Source: Pseudomonadota bacterium
GTDB taxonomy: Bacteria > Pseudomonadota > Alphaproteobacteria > Acetobacterales > Acetobacteraceae
NCBI GenBank assembly: GCA_021849425.1
Contig: JAJZSY010000025.1
Span: 1-36,282 of the forward strand
Direction: 5' to 3'
Length of the DNA: 36,282 nucleotides
Of the stretch, positions 25,831 through 34,436 are shown one piece after another. Every line of letters begins with the position of its first letter. Position 1 is the stretch's first letter. The notes below the pieces were generated by a model that saw only the letters and a list, made by a program, of their open reading frames with translations, did not search any database and had not been told where the DNA came from. The translations under genes and the position numbers were made by a program.

Positions 25831-27097
25831 AGCCTCCCTGTCGCCGCGCGAGTTCCGCAACGACCCGCCGCACGATGGAAACGGGTGGCTCATCGATCCG
25901 CGCCACGATCGCATCTTCGTCCGCCATCGGCGGTTCCAGCGTGGCGAGCTGGCTGTCGAGCAGCGAGGCCGGCATGAAATGGCCGCGCCGCGCCGCGATC
26001 CGTGCAGCCAGCAGCGCCCGCGACCCATCGAGATGGACGAGCGTGAACGGCCCCGCGCCCGCGCGCACCAGATCTCGATAACGGCGCGTCAGCAGAGAGC
26101 TGACGATCACGCCGCCCGTGGCGTTCGCCCGCCATTCGCCAAGGCGCATGGCGATGCGGTGTAGCCAGGGCATCCGGTCCTCGTCGTCGAGCGGCTGGCC
26201 CGCGTGCATCTTGGCGCGGTTCGCCGGCGGGTGCAGATCGTCGCCATCGCAAAACGGCACGCCGAGGGCATCGGCCAGAAGAAGGCCAATGGTGGATTTG
26301 CCGGATGCCGAAACCCCCATCACCGCGAGGCGCGGCGGCGCAGCCGGCTTCGGCAGTTCGAGGCAGCGCAGCATGGCGGCTACCGGCGCGAGCCCGGCGG
26401 CCGAAACCGGATCGCCGTCGAAGGCGCGGGCGGCGCCGTGCTCATCACCGATGATCGCCGCAGCACAGCCGGAGAGGAAAAACCCGGTCTCGACGATGCC
26501 GGCGATCGTGCGCAATGCGGTGTCGATCGTCTGCGGCGCGATGTCGGCCGGCAGGGTGCAATCGGCGATGTGATGGCCGCCATCGGAGACGAAGAGTCCT
26601 CCCGGTGCCGCGCGCAGCACCGGGGCAAGACCCAGCTCGGCGAGCCGCGCGCAGGTGCGCTCCGCCCCGTGCCGGACGATCTCGACCGGCAGACGCGCGC
26701 GCCCGCCGAGCCGCGAGACCAGCTTGCTCCGGTCGGCGATGACGATGAAGCGCCGCGCCGATTGCGCCACCAGTTTCTCGCGCAGCAGCGCGCCACCGGC
26801 GCCCTTGATCAGCCGCAGCGTGCCGAACTCGATTTCGTCGGCGCCATCCACCGCCAGATCGAGCACGCCATCGAGCGGGGCGAGGCGCAGGCCGAGCGCC
26901 GCCGCCTGCGCGGCCGTCCGCTCCGACGTCGCGACGCATTCGATATCGAGCGCCTCGGCGCGGACGCGCGCGGCAAGCTGGTCGATGAACTGCGCGGCCG
27001 TCGTCCCGGTGCCGAGCCCCACCCGCATGCCGGAGGCGACAAGGCCAGCCGCTTCACGCGCCGCCGCGCGCTTGCCGATTTCAGGATCAATGCCCAT
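25829..27097 (-). CDS. rpiA-gntK: Fusion: ribose-5-phosphate isomerase A + gluconokinase
   Basis: One 422-residue chain with two enzymes. Residues 1-about 235 are RpiA (ribulose-5-P to ribose-5-P): GLGTGTT (27-33), DGADEIE (84-90), KGAGGALLREK (98-108). Asp84, Asp87, Lys98 and Glu107 correspond to the known active-site set. A Pro/Ala linker (PKPAAPP, about 249-255) leads to gluconokinase (gluconate + ATP to 6-phosphogluconate) with P-loop GVSASGKS (261-268, Lys267), CDGDDLHPPANRAKM and the DEDRMPWL motif. Both halves look catalytically complete. No stop or frameshift separates them, so this is a true fusion. It follows pgl with an 8-nt gap and GAGGCG as ribosome site. It links gluconate entry to the pentose phosphate branch. 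Confidence 0.93.
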   Translation of the reverse strand: MGIDPEIGKRAAAREAAGLVASGMRVGLGTGTTAAQFIDQLAARVRAEALDIECVATSERTAAQAAALGLRLAPLDGVLDLAVDGADEIEFGTLRLIKGAGGALLREKLVAQSARRFIVIADRSKLVSRLGGRARLPVEIVRHGAERTCARLAELGLAPVLRAAPGGLFVSDGGHHIADCTLPADIAPQTIDTALRTIAGIVETGFFLSGCAAAIIGDEHGAARAFDGDPVSAAGLAPVAAMLRCLELPKPAAPPRLAVMGVSASGKSTIGLLLADALGVPFCDGDDLHPPANRAKMHAGQPLDDEDRMPWLHRIAMRLGEWRANATGGVIVSSLLTRRYRDLVRAGAGPFTLVHLDGSRALLAARIAARRGHFMPASLLDSQLATLEPPMADEDAIVARIDEPPVSIVRRVVAELARRQGG

Positions 27098-27105
27098 GCG
27101 TCGCC

Positions 27106-27843
27106 TCAGCCTGCCCAGCGCCCGGCGGCCGCACGATCGGCGAGCCAGACCAGCCGCCCCCCCGGGTTCAGGCGGGACGCCGGAACATCGCGATCCGTGC
27201 CGCCAAGAACGCGGTCAAGCATCTCGCGCTTGCCGGCGCCGGAGACAAGAAACACCACCAGCCGCGCGCTCTCCAGGATCGGGTAGGTGAGGGTGACGCG
27301 CGGTTCCGGCCGCCCCGTCGTCACCGGCACAACCCAGCGCTGGCGTTCCCCGAGCAACTCCTCCTGCCCGGGCAGCAGGGAGGCGGTGTGGCCGTCATCG
27401 CCCATGCCGAGCAGGCACAGATCGAAGACCGGCCTCGCCGGATCGAGGCGCGCCGCGCCGTGAAGGGCGATGAGGTCCCGCTGATAGGCGGCGGCGGCCT
27501 GATCGACGGTCAGGCCCGCGAACGGCACCGGGTGCAGGCGGGGCGCTACAGGCAGATGCGCGATCAACGCCTCGCGGATCATCCGGACATTGCTCTTCTC
27601 GTCCTCCGGCGCGACGAACCGCTCGTCGCCGAGCACGAGATCGACGCGCGCCCAGTCGATCGTGTCGCGCCAGGGCGCCCCGGCCAGCCGCTCATACAGT
27701 GCCCGCGGGGTCGATCCGCCGGCAAGGCAGGCGAGGAAGCGCTCGCCCGCCGCCGCGGCGGCTTCCGCGAAAAGCCGCGCCCCCTGCTCCGCGAAGGCCT
27801 CTGCATCCGGCACCACAACAAGTTCGCCACGCACGGGTTTCAT
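27106..27843 (-). CDS. pgl: 6-phosphogluconolactonase
   Basis: Hydrolyses 6-phosphogluconolactone to 6-phosphogluconate, the second step of the oxidative pentose phosphate pathway. The 245 residues are the normal DevB/SOL length. Motifs: CLAGGSTPRALYERLA (about 38-54), LGDERFVAPEDEKSN, and LCLLGMGDDGHTASLLPG with the catalytic His. Start and the preceding HAD gene's stop share ATGA (27840-27843), so translation is coupled. The ribosome site lies inside the HAD gene. Confidence 0.96.
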   Translation of the reverse strand: MKPVRGELVVVPDAEAFAEQGARLFAEAAAAAGERFLACLAGGSTPRALYERLAGAPWRDTIDWARVDLVLGDERFVAPEDEKSNVRMIREALIAHLPVAPRLHPVPFAGLTVDQAAAAYQRDLIALHGAARLDPARPVFDLCLLGMGDDGHTASLLPGQEELLGERQRWVVPVTTGRPEPRVTLTYPILESARLVVFLVSGAGKREMLDRVLGGTDRDVPASRLNPGGRLVWLADRAAAGRWAG

Positions 27844-28661
27844 CCGCGTCTCCCCTCCAGCACGAAGCGCTTCATCGCTTCGGCAAAGCCGTCCTCGTCA
27901 TTCGATACAGTCACGTGATGGGCCTTGCGCCTCACATCGTGCTCCGCATTGCCCATCGCGATCGCGCAGCCGCTGCGGGCGAACATCGCAACATCGTTGG
28001 GCATGTCGCCGATGGTCGCGATCCGCGCGTGCGGAATGCCCAGATGCTCGGCCAGCGCATCGACGACCGCGCCCTTGTTCGCCCGCGTGCTGGTGATATC
28101 GAGATAATAGGGCTGCGAGCAATCTGCCGTCACGCCCTCGCCAAACGCCTTGCGCGCGGCATCGCGGCAGGATGTCATCCGCGCTTCGTCGTCGGTCACG
28201 CCGACGATCTTAACCACGCCATGCAGGGCGGCAAGGTCGAACCGCCCGACGATCTCGGGGGCGAACGCCACCGTTCGCCGCTCGCGCGCGACATGCGGCG
28301 CGGCGCCGTCGCGCACCAGCCAGCGGTCATGCGTATAGACCCAGGCATCGAGCCCGTGATCGTCGAGCAGCCCGACCGCCCGGCCGATCACCCCGTCATC
28401 GAGATCGTGCGCGGCAACGACCTGGCTGAAATCGGGCGCCATCATCACGCCGCCGTTGAAGCCGGCCAGCGGCGTGTCGATGCCGAGCGGTTTGCTCAGC
28501 ATCCGCATGCCGCGCGGCGGCCGCCCGCTGGTGATCGCGAAGCGGATGCCCGCCTCCCGCAACGCGGCCACGACCTGCGTGGTTGCCGGCGTCAGCCGCT
28601 TGTCGTCGGTGACCAGCGTGCCATCGACATCGGCGATCACGAGATCGATCGCCCGGCTCAC
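27840..28661 (-). CDS. Cof-type HAD-IIB phosphatase of unknown substrate
   Basis: Predicted Mg-dependent phosphatase acting on a sugar phosphate or similar metabolite. I choose GTG at 28661, whose GTGA overlap with the zwf stop copies the pattern of its neighbours; it gives 273 residues. HAD motifs: DVDGTLVTDD (nucleophile Asp11, acid Asp13), TSGRPPRGM (motif II), a conserved Lys in ANKGAVVDAL, and GDMPNDVAMF (Asp219 and Asp223). The large C2 cap between about 85 and 195 is that of the Cof/YbiV group. It sits between zwf and pgl, coupled to both, which hints at a role tied to hexose- or gluconate-phosphates, perhaps removing a side product. No specific reaction can be assigned from sequence. 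Confidence 0.88.
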   Translation of the reverse strand: MSRAIDLVIADVDGTLVTDDKRLTPATTQVVAALREAGIRFAITSGRPPRGMRMLSKPLGIDTPLAGFNGGVMMAPDFSQVVAAHDLDDGVIGRAVGLLDDHGLDAWVYTHDRWLVRDGAAPHVARERRTVAFAPEIVGRFDLAALHGVVKIVGVTDDEARMTSCRDAARKAFGEGVTADCSQPYYLDITSTRANKGAVVDALAEHLGIPHARIATIGDMPNDVAMFARSGCAIAMGNAEHDVRRKAHHVTVSNDEDGFAEAMKRFVLEGRRG

Positions 28662-30262
28662 GACCCGTCCTCCGCCGGATCGAGCGCGACCGGTCGCCAC
28701 CGCCGCGTCGGATCATCGTCGGACAGCAATCTTTCCGCCTCCTCCGGCCCGGCGCTGAAACTGCGGTAATTCGGAAACCCCGCCGCCGGCCTGCCGCTCC
28801 AGTCATCGAGCACCTCGCCGACCACGCGCCAGGTTTCCTCGACCATGTCGGCCCGCTGAAACAGCGTCTGGTCGCCGGTCATGCAGTCATACAGCAGGGT
28901 TTCGTAGCCGACATTCGGCTCCGGATCGAACCGGTCGCGATAGCGGAACTGCATCTGCGCCGGAGCCAGTTGCATGGTCTGGCCGGGCCGCTTCACCTCG
29001 AACTCGATGGCGATGCCCTCATCGGGCTGGATGCGCAGCACCAGCCAGTTGGGCGGCAGATCGTCGATCGACGCGCCCTTGAACGGCGCCAGCGGCTGCT
29101 TGCGGAAGCGGATGGCGATTTCCGTCATCCGTTCGGAAAGATGCTTGCCGGTGCGGAGATAGAACGGCACGCCGGCCCAGCGCCAGTTGTCGATGGCCAG
29201 CCGCAGCGCGACATAGGTTTCGGTGTTCGAATCCGCCGCGACGCCGGGCTCCTCGCGATAGGCGCGCGCCCGTCGTCCGGAAACCTCGCCGGCGTCATAC
29301 TGCCCGCGCACGGCGTCCTCCGGGCGCACCGTGCGGATGGCGGAGAAGAGTTCCAGCTTCTTGTCGCGGATCGCCTCGGCCCGCACGCCGACCGGCGGTT
29401 CCATCGCGACCATGGCGACGAGCTGGAACACATGGTTGGGCACCATGTCGCGAAGTGCTCCGGCCTGCTCGTAGAATTTCGCCCGTCCCTCGACGCCGAC
29501 CGTCTCGGCGACGGTGATCTGGACGTGATCGATGCGGTCGCGGTTCCAGAGCGGGTCGAAGAGCCCGTTGCCGAACCGCAGCGCCATGATGTTCTGCACC
29601 GTTTCCTTGCCGAGGAAATGATCGATCCGGTAGATCTGCCGCTCCGCGACCACGTCCAGCAGCCGCCGGTTCAGCGCCTTCGCCGAGGCGAGGTCGTGGC
29701 CGAACGGTTTTTCGATCACGATCCGCCGCCAGGGGCCCTCGCCCGACTCCCCCTCGGCCAGCAGGCCGGCCTTGCCGAGATGCTCGACGATCGGCGCGAA
29801 GAACCGGTCGGCCACGGCGAGGTAGAACAGCCGGTTGCCGCCGGTGCCTTGCGATGTTTCGATCGCCTCGAGACGGGATTTCAGGGTTTCGTAGAATTCG
29901 TCCCGGGTGAAATCGCCCTGAACGTAATCGGCATGGGCCGTCAGGCGCTCCCATGCGGCATCGTTGACCCGCCCGATCTGGTCTTCGGCCTCGGGATCAC
30001 CGACGAAGCTTTCCAGCATCGCGCGCAGCGAGGCGGTCCAGCCGCGAGCATCGAGATCGGCGATATCGGCGCCCAGCAGGCCGAAATGTTCGGGCACCAG
30101 CCCGGTATTGGCGAGGTTGAAAAGGGCCGGCTCCAGCAGCCGCTTGGTCAGGTCGCCGGCGGCGCCGAAAATCACGACGCTGCACGGTCCGGCCGGCGCG
30201 GCCGAGACGACGCCTGCCGCCCCCGCATCGGGACGGGAGGGATGTTGCGCGAGGGGGTTCAT
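28658..30262 (-). CDS. zwf: Glucose-6-phosphate 1-dehydrogenase
   Basis: Oxidises glucose-6-phosphate to 6-phosphogluconolactone with NAD(P). The 534-residue chain is somewhat longer than E. coli Zwf because of a Pro/Ala-rich N-terminus ([17 protein letters not shown]) before the nucleotide-binding [19 protein letters not shown]. The substrate-binding [13 protein letters not shown] (213-223; Lys219) and [15 protein letters not shown] are present. The start shares ATGA with the gnd stop (30259-30262), and its own stop overlaps the HAD gene. Cofactor preference is not decidable by eye. Confidence 0.97.
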   Translation of the reverse strand: MNPLAQHPSRPDAGAAGVVSAAPAGPCSVVIFGAAGDLTKRLLEPALFNLANTGLVPEHFGLLGADIADLDARGWTASLRAMLESFVGDPEAEDQIGRVNDAAWERLTAHADYVQGDFTRDEFYETLKSRLEAIETSQGTGGNRLFYLAVADRFFAPIVEHLGKAGLLAEGESGEGPWRRIVIEKPFGHDLASAKALNRRLLDVVAERQIYRIDHFLGKETVQNIMALRFGNGLFDPLWNRDRIDHVQITVAETVGVEGRAKFYEQAGALRDMVPNHVFQLVAMVAMEPPVGVRAEAIRDKKLELFSAIRTVRPEDAVRGQYDAGEVSGRRARAYREEPGVAADSNTETYVALRLAIDNWRWAGVPFYLRTGKHLSERMTEIAIRFRKQPLAPFKGASIDDLPPNWLVLRIQPDEGIAIEFEVKRPGQTMQLAPAQMQFRYRDRFDPEPNVGYETLLYDCMTGDQTLFQRADMVEETWRVVGEVLDDWSGRPAAGFPNYRSFSAGPEEAERLLSDDDPTRRWRPVALDPAEDGS

Positions 30263-31263
30263 TCGTTCCCTCCCCGCGGCGCGCCGGGCTGCCCCTGCTC
30301 GATATGGCCGCCGAATCCCTGGCGCATGGCCGAGAGGATCTTCTCGCCGAATGTATGGTCGAGCCGCGAGCGGAAGCGGGCGAAGAGGGCGGCGGTCAGC
30401 ACATCCGCCGGCACCGCCTCCTCGATCGCGGCGTTGATTGTCCAGCGCCCCTCGCCGGAATCCTCGACATAGCCGCTATAGTCCGAAAGCGCCCCGTCGC
30501 GCGCCAGCGCCGCGGCCGTCAGGTCGAGCAGCCAGGATGAGATCACGCTGCCGCGCCGCCACACCTCGGCGATGTCGGCGACATCGAGATCATAGCGCTC
30601 GGCTTCGGGCAGCGCCTCGGCGTCGCGGTTGCGCAGGATCGCGAAACCTTCCGCATAGGCCTGCATCAATCCGTATTCGATGCCGTTATGCACCATCTTC
30701 ACGAAATGCCCGGCGCCGTTCGGCCCGGCATGGATGTAGCCAAGCTCGGCCCGCGGATCGCGCGCGGCGCGGGCCGGCGTGCGCTCGATCCCGCCAAGCC
30801 CGGGCGCGAGCGTGCGGAACACCGGGTCGAGCCGGCGGACGATCTCGTCCTCGCCGCCGATCATCATACAATAGCCGCGCTCCAGCCCCCACACGCCGCC
30901 CGAGGTGCCGACATCGACGAAGTGGATGCCCTTGCGCCCCAGCCGCGCGGCATGTGCGATGTCGTCGCGATAGAAGCTGTTGCCGCCATCGATGACGACG
31001 TCGTCCCGCCCGAGCATCTCGCCCAGCGCGTCGATCGTCTCGCTGGTGATCCGCCCGGCCGGCAACATCACCCAGATGGCGCGGGGCGGCTCCAACGATT
31101 TGACGAGACCGGCGAGATCGCGCGCCCCCGTCGCCCCCGCCGCCGCCAGCGTCTCGACGGCATCCGCGGATGTGTCGAACACCACGCAGTCATGGCCGCC
31201 GCGCATCAGACGGCGGGCAATGTTGCCGCCCATCCGGCCAAGGCCGATCACACCGATCTTCAT
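30259..31263 (-). CDS. gnd: 6-phosphogluconate dehydrogenase, short decarboxylating form
   Basis: Converts 6-phosphogluconate to ribulose-5-phosphate and CO2. It has 334 residues, i.e. the short (GntZ/YqeC-type) enzyme rather than the 470-residue E. coli Gnd. The Rossmann motif GLGRMG (7-12) is followed by VFDTS with Asp30 at the end of strand 2, which favours NAD over [27 protein letters not shown] and the catalytic pair Lys189/Asn193 in [10 protein letters not shown] are intact. It is the first gene of the tightly overlapping group gnd-zwf-HAD-pgl. GGAGA lies about 9 nt before its ATG. Confidence 0.95.
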   Translation of the reverse strand: MKIGVIGLGRMGGNIARRLMRGGHDCVVFDTSADAVETLAAAGATGARDLAGLVKSLEPPRAIWVMLPAGRITSETIDALGEMLGRDDVVIDGGNSFYRDDIAHAARLGRKGIHFVDVGTSGGVWGLERGYCMMIGGEDEIVRRLDPVFRTLAPGLGGIERTPARAARDPRAELGYIHAGPNGAGHFVKMVHNGIEYGLMQAYAEGFAILRNRDAEALPEAERYDLDVADIAEVWRRGSVISSWLLDLTAAALARDGALSDYSGYVEDSGEGRWTINAAIEEAVPADVLTAALFARFRSRLDHTFGEKILSAMRQGFGGHIEQGQPGAPRGGNE

Positions 31264-31376
31264 GGCTCTGTCTCCGTTCCTGTTGCCGCGCCGGACCGCT
31301 GACGGTCCCGCGATGCGGGGCCGCCGGGCCAGGCGCTCGTCAAAGGTCTCCGGTCGGGCGCGGAGCTGCGCGCCCG
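31264..31376 (-). promoter_or_regulatory. gnd upstream leader with two small hairpins
   Basis: Between gnd and the repeat island, GGACCG (31293-31298) pairs with CGGTCC (31303-31308) over a CTGA loop. CCCGC (31307-31311) pairs with GCGGG (31315-31319) over GAT; the two stems overlap by two bases and so are alternatives or stacked. A promoter for gnd would be expected here or further upstream, but I find no convincing -35/-10 pair. Confidence 0.25.
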
Positions 31377-31484
31377 CTAGAGCATCATCCGATCAGATGG
31401 AGTCATCTGATCGGATAAATATGCTCTATTTATCAATACCATAGAGCACTACATCCGATCCGGATGGATCGGAAAGTGCTCTAG
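31377..31484 (+). repeat. Composite palindromic repeat, copy 4 (complete, best preserved)
   Basis: Module 1 is 31379-31427: outer arms AGAGCAT and ATGCTCT, inner perfect 13-bp arms ATCCGATCAGATG (31387-31399) and its complement (31404-31416). A 15-nt spacer (31428-31442) follows. Module 2 is 31443-31482: outer arms AGAGCACT and AGTGCTCT, inner 8-bp arms TCCGATCC (31454-31461) and GGATCGGA (31466-31473) around GGAT. The whole is bounded by CTAG on both sides (31377-31380 and 31481-31484), either part of the palindrome or a target duplication. It lies between the end of tal-pgi and the start of gnd. Confidence 0.88.
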
Positions 31485-31531
31485 TGTCGCGACGCTGAAA
31501 CCCGATGGATTTCAGGTTCAAGGCCGACACT
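31483..31531. repeat. Further nested inverted repeat abutting copy 4
   Basis: Outer arms AGTGTCG (31483-31489) and CGACACT (31525-31531) enclose inner arms CTGAAA (31495-31500) and TTTCAG (31510-31515). The span is 49 bp, the same as module 1, although the sequence is different. I see one copy in the window. The stretch 31532-31561 after it has no structure I can name. Confidence 0.5.
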
Positions 31532-31561
31532 GGAAAACTCAGTATCCCGGCGGCCTGCCCA

Positions 31562-31591
31562 TCCCTGAAATTCCCCCACGAATTTCAGGGA
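31562..31591 (-). terminator. Terminator-like hairpin after tal-pgi
   Basis: A perfect 12-bp inverted repeat, TCCCTGAAATTC (31562-31573) and GAATTTCAGGGA (31580-31591), has a 6-nt loop. It begins 13 nt past the tal-pgi stop in the direction of transcription. No T-tract follows, so it could equally be an mRNA-stabilising or processing hairpin between tal-pgi and gnd. Confidence 0.5.
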
Positions 31592-31604
31592 CAGGACACC
31601 AGGG

Positions 31605-34436
31605 TCAGGCGAAGGCGTGGTCGATGGCCTTCGCCAGTTCGGCCAGACCCGCCTCCACCTCGGTGAGGTGAACGCGGATGGCCCGGCGCTCGCGTTCGAC
31701 GAGGACGCCGAGATCGCCTTCCGCCTGCGCCCCCTTCACCTGGCCGAAACTGTAGCGATGGCCGGGCACGGGAAGATCCGCCGCATCGTCAGCGGTGATC
31801 TGCAGGAAGACGCCGGTATTCGGCCCACCCTTGTAGGCCTGGCCGGTGGAGTGGAGGAAGCGCGGCCCGAAGCCGACGCAGGTCGCAACCTTGCGTGCGT
31901 CGCGCAACCGCAAGCGCATGGACGCCAGCGCCGCCTCGTGCGCCCGCGTATGCTCGATATAGGCGAGCAGGCCGATATAGTCCCCGGCATGGGCGCGGTG
32001 GAAATGCTGCTTCAGCCAGGCCGCCAGCGTGTTGTGCCGGCCGAGCGCAGATTCATTGGCCGCATCGGCATAGATGGCGATGCCGTTCGCGCGGAACACC
32101 GGCTCGGGAGATGCGACCGGCGTGCCCGCCTCGTACGCGTCGGTCAGCGCGCGGGTCTTGACCTTGCTCGCCTCGACATCCGGCTGGTCGAACGGATTGA
32201 TGCCGATGATGGCGCCGGCCACCGCGGTCGCCATTTCCCAGCGGAAGAATTCCTGGCCGATCTGCGCCACGTCGTCGAGCACGATCCGCACCACCGGGTG
32301 GCCGGCCTTGGCCAGTGCGGCGAGCTTCGCATCCTGCGCCGCATCCTCCTCGCCCTTGAGGACGAGTTGGGCGAAGACGCGGTCATCGCCATAGACATCC
32401 GGCGCGCCCAGCGCCTCGCCATCGACCGGGATCAGCCCATGGCCATGCTTGCCGGTCGATTCGGCGATCAGCTGTTCGAGCCAGGCGCCGAGGCCGGCGA
32501 TGCGCTTCGTGGTCACGATCGTGACCTTGTCACGGCCGAACCTCGTTGCCGCGGTGCCGAGCAGCAGCCCGAGCCGCACACCGGGATTGCGGTCCGCCGG
32601 CACGCTCGCGGCGCAGGAGGCGACCATGCGAGCCGTCCGCGCCAGCAGGTCGGACACATCGATCCCCATCGCCGCCGCCGGCACCAGGCCGAATTTCGAC
32701 AGCACCGAATAGCGCCCCCCGATCGATTTCACGCCATGGAAGAGATGCGCGAACTGCGCCTGTTTCGCGACCTGTTCGAGCGAGGAGCCCGGATCGGTGA
32801 CAGCGGTGAAATGCCGCGCCCAGCCGGCCTCGCCCACCGTCTCGATCATGCGGGCGCGGAAATGCGCGAGCATGATGTTCGGCTCAAGCGTGCTGCCGGA
32901 TTTCGACGAGACGATGAACATCGTCTTCGCGAGATCGAGCTTCGCCTCCAGCGCGCGGAGCTGGGCGGGGTCGGTGCTGTCGAGCATGTGAAAGCGCGGC
33001 CAGCCGGGCTGGTGGCCGAAACTGGTGGCCAGCACCTCGGGCCCGAGGCTCGATCCACCCATGCCGAGCAGTGCGACATGGGTGAAGCCGGCCTCGCGAA
33101 TCGCATTGGCGCAACGGACCAGCGTGCCGACATGCGCGTGTTCGTGCCCGACAATGCCGAGCCAGCCGAGCCAGGCGGCTTCGTCCGCACCGCTCCACAC
33201 GCCGGCATCGCCTGCCCATAACCGGCGGATCGTGCCATCGTCCCGCCAGCCGGCGGCGGCCTCGTCCACCGCGCGGGCGATGTCCTCCGGTGCCTCGATG
33301 CGCGCCGGATTGACCGCGACCAGCGCCTCGCGCTTCGCCGCGACCGCGCCGAGCAGCTTGTCGAACGCCTCGGCGAATTGCCGCACGCCATCCTCGACCA
33401 GGTCCTGGGTGACGTTCGCCAGGGAAATCCCCTGCGCCTCGATCGCGGTGAGTGCCGCGTGCGCCGCCTCGACCTCGTGTTCCACCGCGTCATGCACCAC
33501 TGTGCCATGATCCCGGAAGGCGTCCATCGTCGCCGGCGGCATGGTGTTCACCGTATCGCGGCCGATCAGCCGCTCGACATAGAGCGTATCGGGATAGGCG
33601 GGATTCTTCACGCTGGTCGAGGCCCAGAGCAGGCGCTGCACCTGCGCCCCCCTGGCCGCCAGCGCGGCCCAGGCCTCGCCGGCGAAGATCCGGCGGAAAC
33701 TCTGATAGGCGACCTTCGCATTGGCGATCGCCGCCTGGCCGAGCAGCGGCTGGATCGTGCCGGCCGGCCCGCCGGCATCGATCCTGGCCTGCAACTCACG
33801 GTCGATCACGTTGTCGATCCGGCTGACGAAGAAGCTCGCCACGCTGGCCACCTTCGAGACATCGCCGCCCTTCGCCGCATAATCCTCAAGCCCGGCGATG
33901 TAGGACTGCGCTACCGCCTCATAGCGCGGCACGGCAAACAGCAGCGTGACATTGACCGACAGCCCCTCGGCGATCAGCGCGTGGATCGCGGGGATTCCGG
34001 CCGAGGTGGCCGGCACCTTGATCATGAGGTTCGGCCGGTCCACCGCCGCCCAGAGCCGCCGCGCCTCGTCGATCGTCCCCTGCGTGTCGTTGGCGAGATA
34101 GGGCGACACCTCGAGGCTGATGAACCCGTCGCGCCCGCCGGTGGCGCGGTGAACCGGCGCCAGCGCGTCCGCCGCCGCCTGGATGTCGGCGATCGCCAGA
34201 TGCTCGTAGATCTCCATCGGCGTGCCGTCATGCGCGGCGACGAAGCGCTCGAATGCCGCGCCATATTCCGGCGCGTGCGCGATCGCCTTCTCGAAGATCG
34301 CCGGGTTCGACGTCACCCCCATGATCCCGTCGCGCTCAATCATGGCGGCAAGCTCGCCCCCCTCGATCAGGCCGCGCTGCACGAAATCGAGCCAGGGCGC
34401 CTGCCCGGCTTCAGCGAGTTGTTTCAGGGGGTTCAT
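31605..34436 (-). CDS. tal-pgi: Fusion: transaldolase + glucose-6-phosphate isomerase
   Basis: Bifunctional 943-residue enzyme joining the non-oxidative pentose phosphate pathway to hexose phosphates. ATG at 34436 (MNPLKQLAEAGQAPWLDF) follows GAGGAG. Transaldolase occupies about 1-370: GVTSNPAIFEKAI, and Schiff-base Lys140 in LMIKVPATSAG. Phosphoglucose isomerase runs from about 385 to the end: LLGMGGSSLGPEVL (about 455-468), IVSSKSGSTLEPN (about 505-517), GGRYSVLSKFGLVPA. Both active sites look complete. Such Tal-Pgi fusions are known in acetic acid bacteria and some other groups. The open frame extends about 1.8 kb further upstream, but that part is antisense to lepA and not real. It is upstream of gnd with a 341-bp repeat-filled gap, so it may be a separate transcript. 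Confidence 0.95.
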   Translation of the reverse strand: MNPLKQLAEAGQAPWLDFVQRGLIEGGELAAMIERDGIMGVTSNPAIFEKAIAHAPEYGAAFERFVAAHDGTPMEIYEHLAIADIQAAADALAPVHRATGGRDGFISLEVSPYLANDTQGTIDEARRLWAAVDRPNLMIKVPATSAGIPAIHALIAEGLSVNVTLLFAVPRYEAVAQSYIAGLEDYAAKGGDVSKVASVASFFVSRIDNVIDRELQARIDAGGPAGTIQPLLGQAAIANAKVAYQSFRRIFAGEAWAALAARGAQVQRLLWASTSVKNPAYPDTLYVERLIGRDTVNTMPPATMDAFRDHGTVVHDAVEHEVEAAHAALTAIEAQGISLANVTQDLVEDGVRQFAEAFDKLLGAVAAKREALVAVNPARIEAPEDIARAVDEAAAGWRDDGTIRRLWAGDAGVWSGADEAAWLGWLGIVGHEHAHVGTLVRCANAIREAGFTHVALLGMGGSSLGPEVLATSFGHQPGWPRFHMLDSTDPAQLRALEAKLDLAKTMFIVSSKSGSTLEPNIMLAHFRARMIETVGEAGWARHFTAVTDPGSSLEQVAKQAQFAHLFHGVKSIGGRYSVLSKFGLVPAAAMGIDVSDLLARTARMVASCAASVPADRNPGVRLGLLLGTAATRFGRDKVTIVTTKRIAGLGAWLEQLIAESTGKHGHGLIPVDGEALGAPDVYGDDRVFAQLVLKGEEDAAQDAKLAALAKAGHPVVRIVLDDVAQIGQEFFRWEMATAVAGAIIGINPFDQPDVEASKVKTRALTDAYEAGTPVASPEPVFRANGIAIYADAANESALGRHNTLAAWLKQHFHRAHAGDYIGLLAYIEHTRAHEAALASMRLRLRDARKVATCVGFGPRFLHSTGQAYKGGPNTGVFLQITADDAADLPVPGHRYSFGQVKGAQAEGDLGVLVERERRAIRVHLTEVEAGLAELAKAIDHAFA

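Noticed and set aside
2190..31591. Palindromic repeats as a CRISPR array
   Set aside because: Copies are kilobases apart, in both orientations, without regular unique spacers or cas genes.
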